A stretch of 8,376 bases of DNA from Xanthomonas translucens pv. translucens DSM 18974 (lineage in GTDB: Bacteria > Pseudomonadota > Gammaproteobacteria > Xanthomonadales > Xanthomonadaceae). The notes under the pieces are model-generated. The model was not told where the DNA came from and did no database searches. It saw only the letters and a program-made list of their open reading frames with translations. Positions within the stretch are counted from its first letter, which is position 1. Each line of letters begins with the position of its first letter. Positions 4,296 to 8,376 of this stretch are shown here, one piece after another. Made by a program: the position numbers and the translations under genes. Location: the NCBI RefSeq assembly GCF_000331775.1, contig NZ_CAPJ01000123.1, forward strand, positions 1-8,376. The letters are read 5' to 3'.

Positions 4296-6413
4296 ATGTA
4301 CACCAAATCCGTTAGCGCATCGTTCGGCACCTCACCACCGGAAATTCCCACCGAAGCAGCGCACGCAGCGCCTCATGCAACAACGGCGCCGCCAGCCGAG
4401 GCGCCCGTGGCCGGCCTTTTGGCGGAGCGGGCGCCTCGTCGTAGTGGCAGCGATGCCGAAAGACCCGCCAACGCGCCGGCGACACCTGCGCAAACGGCTG
4501 CGCACGCAGAACCTGCGACGCCCCAGGACAGCGGCGATCAAGCGGCGGCTTCGTCCCTGTTTCATGCACGCGCCTTACTGGCGGCGGGTGCGCAGCGGGT
4601 CACCGGCGCCGCTTCGCATGCGGCCCAACTGGCCCGGTCGGCATTCGAGAGCGGCAAGTCCGGCATCGTCTCGGCAGCCAAGCAGGTGTGGACGATGAGC
4701 GACCTGCGCACCATGCTGCAGGTGCACGCGCATGATCCGGAATTCCTGAGAATTCTGCGTGGCAGCGATCCGGAGCAGCCATCGGCCCACACCCTGGCCT
4801 CGTGCCGCGAGCAAATGCAGCAACTGAGAACACTGTGCAATGCGTCGCCTGATATGCCGCAGCATCTGCGCAGCGCAATTCTGAGCGATATCCAAGCGGT
4901 GGAGAAGGCGCTGGATCCGCTCGAAAAGGGCACGCCGGCGGCGGGCCGGGCGCTGAAGTCCTTGGTCAACCTGGTCAATGCCTGGCCATTGCTGGTTCCC
5001 AGCCCGCTGCTGGCAAATCAGGCCAAGACGTTCGCCTACTCGATCGCTGGCGCCACCAAGGGCGTCCTCGGGCTGTCGATGTCGGCATTGCGCTCGACCG
5101 CCGATGGCCTGCCTTTTCCGCTGGCGGGCGGCCAGTTGGGCCGCGAAGCCAACGAAATGCACTTCTATGCAGCGCTGCTCAACGGCATCTTTCTTGCCAC
5201 CGAACTGCCGAAGAAATTTGGCTCGGAATCGGTGAAGCAGAAGGCCGAAGCGATCGACAACAGCCTCTACTTCCGTTCGGGCGCCGCCGTCGCTGCTGCC
5301 GCCGTACTGGTGACTCCGTTCGTATGGAACAACGTTAAACAGATCGCCGGCCGGGCGCGCGATGGTGCGATGCGCATGGCCGCCAATGGTGCGGAACTGG
5401 TCGGCCGAAGCGATTGGGCCAAGCCGTTGCACGACCGGCTCGATCCCGTCCAGGTCAGCGAAGAACTGCGCACCAGCTTGAACCAGATCTGGCTGCAGTT
5501 GGAGAACGGGCGCGCGGCATTCGAGCAAAGCCGTCGCAATTTCACCGAAGACGGCGGGCGCGAACTCACCAGCACGCTCAATTCCCAGTGCACCCATTTG
5601 CTGGAAACCCTGCACAACTGCACCGAGCGCTTCAGTGGCGCGCTGGGACTGGATCACGCGGAGGCGGGCATCGCGCCACGGGGGGCGAAGAACTCCGATT
5701 TCTCTTCCAAACTGGCGTTGACCCTCCTCGGTGCCGGCGTCACCGGCTCCACCGTGTTCTTTATCCAGCCAGACAAGATCGGCACCGCGGATCTGGTGGC
5801 CGATTCGCTGGTGGTGACCACGGTCATGGCGCAATCGGCCTGGAACAAGCAGGCCACCCGGCAAGACGCGATGGAACGCTTCAAGGCGATGAGCGCGGTC
5901 AGCATGGTGATGGCGCTCGCGCTGGGAGCGGACAAGTTCTCCAAGGCATTCACGCCCAACGGCATCATCGAGTCGTCCCAGAACTCGCCGTATTACGCAG
6001 GGCTGGTGATGACGCTCATGTCGATGACGATGCCCGGCCCGGTGGCGCGAGGCGCCGAGTTGGCGATGAACTGGGTCGGTGGCAAGATCCTGGGCCAGTG
6101 CACGGACGCGAACGGCACCACCCTGGTCACACGCGAAGCGGAAACTATCCAAGAGTTGCAGGAACACGTGGCCAGCGTGCAGGAGCACGTCGCCGGCCTG
6201 AATCCCGAAGAGCTAGAGGCCTACACACAAGTGGTAGCCAACAACATGGAGAATCTCATCGCCAACGCTGGCGCACCGCAGCAGGCGACCCGAACGTCTG
6301 GCGTGACGATCACCGAAATCGAAGAAGAAGAACCGACCCCGCCCGCGCACGACACGGGCGGCGAACCAGCGGCCACGCACAGCCCCGCGCATGGCGCATC
6401 CCAACCTGACTGA
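4296..6413 (+). CDS. Putative type III secreted effector, copy 2 (XopP-like candidate)
   Basis: A 705-residue paralogue of copy 1. By eye count, 35 residues differ over about 256 aligned positions (75-330), roughly 86% identity, while the first 75 residues are far less alike and keep mainly composition and a shared ERAPRR motif (copy 2, about 44-49). Hydrophobic stretches, the five cysteines, the doubled QEHVAS segment and the acidic Pro-rich tail are all retained, with single-residue indels. No frameshift or stop is seen, so both copies look intact and are probably under selection. One stretch (6108-6218) is almost identical to copy 1. The gene converges on gor and shares its downstream hairpin region. 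Function is inferred as a host-directed effector; XopP is the leading family guess, not proven. Start at 4296 follows the conserved ribosome site; the longer frame from 4239 would cross the C-run and has no counterpart in copy 1. Confidence 0.6.
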   Translation: MYTKSVSASFGTSPPEIPTEAAHAAPHATTAPPAEAPVAGLLAERAPRRSGSDAERPANAPATPAQTAAHAEPATPQDSGDQAAASSLFHARALLAAGAQRVTGAASHAAQLARSAFESGKSGIVSAAKQVWTMSDLRTMLQVHAHDPEFLRILRGSDPEQPSAHTLASCREQMQQLRTLCNASPDMPQHLRSAILSDIQAVEKALDPLEKGTPAAGRALKSLVNLVNAWPLLVPSPLLANQAKTFAYSIAGATKGVLGLSMSALRSTADGLPFPLAGGQLGREANEMHFYAALLNGIFLATELPKKFGSESVKQKAEAIDNSLYFRSGAAVAAAAVLVTPFVWNNVKQIAGRARDGAMRMAANGAELVGRSDWAKPLHDRLDPVQVSEELRTSLNQIWLQLENGRAAFEQSRRNFTEDGGRELTSTLNSQCTHLLETLHNCTERFSGALGLDHAEAGIAPRGAKNSDFSSKLALTLLGAGVTGSTVFFIQPDKIGTADLVADSLVVTTVMAQSAWNKQATRQDAMERFKAMSAVSMVMALALGADKFSKAFTPNGIIESSQNSPYYAGLVMTLMSMTMPGPVARGAELAMNWVGGKILGQCTDANGTTLVTREAETIQELQEHVASVQEHVAGLNPEELEAYTQVVANNMENLIANAGAPQQATRTSGVTITEIEEEEPTPPAHDTGGEPAATHSPAHGASQPD

Positions 6414-6434
6414 AGCCGGCGCAATCACCGGCAC

Positions 6435-6464
6435 GCGTTCGCCCGGCCCAGCGCCGGGCGACGC
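6435..6464. terminator. Strong hairpin between convergent effector copy 2 and gor
   Basis: CGCCCGGC (6440-6447), loop CCAGC, GCCGGGCG (6453-6460) form a perfect 8-bp GC-rich stem. It extends by GCGT (6435-6438) pairing with ACGC (6461-6464) past a single bulged T. It fills the 51-bp gap between two convergent genes and ends where the gor stop begins. It lacks a T-run on either strand, so it may stall polymerase or protect both 3' ends rather than act as a classical intrinsic terminator. Confidence 0.5.
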
Positions 6465-7823
6465 TCAGTGCATCAACACCACTTCCTCGGCGGAAGTCGG
6501 ATGGATCGCCACCGTGTCCTCCAGCTGACGCTTTGTCACGCCCAGCTTCAGCGCCACCGCGAAGCCCTGCAGGATTTCGTCGGCACCGTCGCCGAGCAGG
6601 TGGAAGCCGACCACCCGTTGGTCTTCGCCGACGCAAACCAGCTTGAACAGGCTGCGCTGCGGCGAGCCGGCCAGTGCATGCAGCATCGGCCGGAAATGGC
6701 TGCGGTACACCGTCACCGCCGCGCCATAGCGCGCCCGCGCCTGCTCTTCGCCCAGGCCGACCTGGCCCAGCGGCGGATGCGAAAACACCACGCTGGGCAC
6801 GTTGTCGTAGTCCAGCCGCGCCTGCGGCCGGTCGCCGAACAGGCGCTCCATCAGCTTGCGCCCGGCGGCGATCGCCACCGGGGTCAGGCCGACCTTGCCG
6901 GCCACGTCGCCGATCGCGTACAGCCCAGGCACGTCGGTGTTCTGGTAGTCATCGACCACGATCTCGCGCTTGTCGCCGAGCCGCACGCCCAGCGCTTCCA
7001 GGCCAAGATCCTGGCTGTTCGGGCGGCGGCCGATGGCGAAGAATACCTGGTCGAACGTCTCGCTAGGCTGCGTATGCGCGGCGTGCAGCTGTATGCCGTC
7101 CGCCGCGCGGCGCAAGGCGCTGGCGCGATAGCCGAAATGCAGGCGCACGCCCTGGTGACGCAGGTTCTCGCCGAGCTGCAGGGCCAGTTCCGCATCGAAG
7201 CGCTCCAGCAGGCGCTCGCCCTGCACGAACAACGCGACGCGGCTGCCCAGCGCCTGCAGCAGGCCGGCCAGCTCCACCGCGATATAGCCGCCGCCGACGA
7301 TCGCCACCCGCGGCGGCGGCTCGCACAGATTGAAGAAATCGTCCGACACCCGGCCCAACTCGGCGCCCTCGATCGGCGGCCGCAGCGCGTGCGCGCCGGT
7401 GGCGATCACCACATGGGCGGCGCTGACCCGCACGCCGTCGCCGCATTCCACCGTATGCGCGTCCAGCAGCCGGCCGCGCTGCGGAATCAGCACCACGCCG
7501 TCGGCATCCAGGCGCCGCCGGTAGCTGGCGTGGATGTTGCCGATATAGCCCTGGCGATGCGCCACCAGCTGCGGCCACGACAGAGTGGAACTGGGAATGG
7601 AGAAGCCGATGTCGCGCGCCAGATCGATGCGCCCGACCAGGTCGGCGGCCAGCCACATCGCCTTCTTCGGCACGCAGCCGATGTTGACGCAGGTGCCGCC
7701 GAGCGCGCCCGGCTCCAGGATCGCCACGCGCGCGCCCAGGCCGGCAGCGCGGAACGCGGTGGCCAGGCCGCCGGAACCGCCGCCGAGCACCAGCAGGTCG
7801 TAGTCGTGGACGGCAGCGCTCAC
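6465..7823 (-). CDS. gor: Glutathione reductase
   Basis: A 452-residue flavoprotein, the normal length, that reduces glutathione disulfide in the cytoplasm. It has the FAD motif GGGSGG (14-19), the redox disulfide in GGTCVNIGCVPKK (Cys45, Cys50), ATG (141-143), a nucleotide-binding GGGYIAVE (177-184), the second FAD motif with Asp306 in YAIGD, and the catalytic HPTSAEE (His441, Glu446). This separates it from dihydrolipoamide and mercuric reductases. The frame is open further upstream, but that part is the overlapping dehydrogenase gene read in another frame. I choose GTG at 7823-7821, with GGAG 8 nt before it; the GTG overlaps the previous stop as GTGA, so the pair is translationally coupled. 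The loop after the second nucleotide strand reads VQGERLLER: both arginines that bind the NADPH 2'-phosphate in the E. coli enzyme (198, 204) align with Gln201 and Glu207. Confidence 0.93.
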   Translation of the reverse strand: MSAAVHDYDLLVLGGGSGGLATAFRAAGLGARVAILEPGALGGTCVNIGCVPKKAMWLAADLVGRIDLARDIGFSIPSSTLSWPQLVAHRQGYIGNIHASYRRRLDADGVVLIPQRGRLLDAHTVECGDGVRVSAAHVVIATGAHALRPPIEGAELGRVSDDFFNLCEPPPRVAIVGGGYIAVELAGLLQALGSRVALFVQGERLLERFDAELALQLGENLRHQGVRLHFGYRASALRRAADGIQLHAAHTQPSETFDQVFFAIGRRPNSQDLGLEALGVRLGDKREIVVDDYQNTDVPGLYAIGDVAGKVGLTPVAIAAGRKLMERLFGDRPQARLDYDNVPSVVFSHPPLGQVGLGEEQARARYGAAVTVYRSHFRPMLHALAGSPQRSLFKLVCVGEDQRVVGFHLLGDGADEILQGFAVALKLGVTKRQLEDTVAIHPTSAEEVVLMH

Positions 7824-8376
7824 CGGAAACGCTCCACGCGGTACGGCGTGGGATCGATGGCGGGCGCCTGCCCGCAGATCAGGTCGGCCATCAGTTGTCC
7901 TGTCGCGCTGCTCATGCTGATGCCGAGCATGCCATGGCCGGCCGCCAGCCAGACGTGAGGATGCCGCGGCGAACGCCCCAGCGCCGGCAGGTCGTCCCAG
8001 GTCATCGGCCGCCAGCCGTACCAGCGCTCGCGCAGCTGCGGGCCTTCCGGTTCGTGCAGGTAATGCCGCGCGGCGCGTTGCAACGCTGCCAGGCGCACTG
8101 CGTTCAAGCGCGTGTCGTGGCCGGAGAATTCCATCGTGCTGCCGAGCCGGAAACCGCTGCCCCAGGTGGTGACGCAGACCAGCGGATCCTTCAGCACCAC
8201 CGGCCGCGTCGGCGCCAGCGTCGGCCGCGTGTAGGTGATCGAATAGCCCTTGCCGGCCTGGATCGGCAGGCGCACTCCCAGCAGCGCCGCCAGTGCCGGC
8301 GACCATGGCCCGGCCGCCAGCACCAGGTCGCGCGCACGCCGCGGGCCGTGCGCAGTCTCCACGCGCACGCCGTCGG
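7820..8376 (-). CDS. FAD-dependent D-amino-acid dehydrogenase (DadA-like), C-terminal part
   Basis: The last 184 codons of a gene that enters from the right edge. It is a DAO-fold flavoprotein: the segment DLVLAAGPWSPALA precedes a catalytic domain (KGYSITYTRP), and near the end come the family motifs WRPMTWDDLPALGRSP and GHGMLGISMSSATGQLMADL, which close the FAD site in DadA-type D-amino-acid dehydrogenases. These oxidise D-amino acids at the membrane, passing electrons to the respiratory chain. The N-terminal FAD-binding motif lies outside the window. The GTG at 8368 is internal, not a start, as the frame stays open to the edge. Its stop overlaps the gor start. DadA is the best guess; a related amine or glycine oxidase cannot be excluded. 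Confidence 0.85.
   Translation of the reverse strand, partial: DGVRVETAHGPRRARDLVLAAGPWSPALAALLGVRLPIQAGKGYSITYTRPTLAPTRPVVLKDPLVCVTTWGSGFRLGSTMEFSGHDTRLNAVRLAALQRAARHYLHEPEGPQLRERWYGWRPMTWDDLPALGRSPRHPHVWLAAGHGMLGISMSSATGQLMADLICGQAPAIDPTPYRVERFR

Larger units (their letters stand above)
3859..6485 (+). repeat. Direct tandem duplication, unit 2 (leader, effector gene, hairpin, gor 3' end)
   Basis: The second unit, collinear with 1186-3787. Its right end runs into the intact gor gene, so it retains the ancestral junction. Relative to unit 1 its leader has gained two short tandem repeats (3920-3943 and 3965-4003) and a longer C-run (4260-4268), and the spacer after the stop codon is longer by about 15 bp. 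Confidence 0.9.

Noticed and set aside
7824..8306. A 613-residue fusion upstream of glutathione reductase
   Set aside because: The extra stretch is the overlapping dehydrogenase gene read in the wrong frame; the GTG at 7823 gives the usual 452-residue enzyme.

Overview
The window looks like chromosomal DNA of a high-GC plant-associated gammaproteobacterium, most likely Xanthomonas or a close relative. This rests on the GC-rich housekeeping genes at both ends, a glutathione reductase of xanthomonad type, and two large helical proteins with Ser/Pro/Ala/Thr-rich N-termini that resemble type III secreted effectors. The genus is an inference; no rRNA or other marker is present.

Left end (1-1053, minus strand): a compact operon reading leftward. 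It has a possible 13-codon leader ORF, then an EamA/DMT-family membrane transporter (1015-80), then the first 27 codons of an MGMT/alkyltransferase-like gene that runs off the window at base 1. Each start overlaps the previous stop as ATGA.

Centre (about 1186-6485, plus strand): a direct tandem duplication. Each unit has a long leader with shared promoter-like and structured elements, an effector-like gene (1610-3730, 706 aa; 4296-6413, 705 aa) and a downstream hairpin. The core proteins are about 86% identical by eye count, and their N-terminal 75 residues have diverged much more. My best family guess is XopP (HLK/RipH) on length, composition and tandem arrangement, but I cannot prove it here. 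The duplication carried the last codons of the neighbouring glutathione reductase gene, and a decaying relic of them remains downstream of copy 1 (about 3772-3787). This implies that copy 2, next to intact gor, keeps the ancestral downstream context. The effector genes and leaders are visibly less GC-rich than the flanks.

Right end (6465-8376, minus strand): glutathione reductase (7823-6465, GTG start), overlapped by the end of a DadA-like FAD-dependent D-amino-acid dehydrogenase that enters from the right edge. These two are co-oriented, overlap as GTGA, and converge on effector copy 2 across a 51-bp gap holding a strong hairpin.

The effectors have no evident functional link with the flanking metabolic genes; they look like an accessory insertion between two housekeeping operons that later duplicated. 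No tRNA, rRNA, CRISPR array, transposase or integrase was seen.
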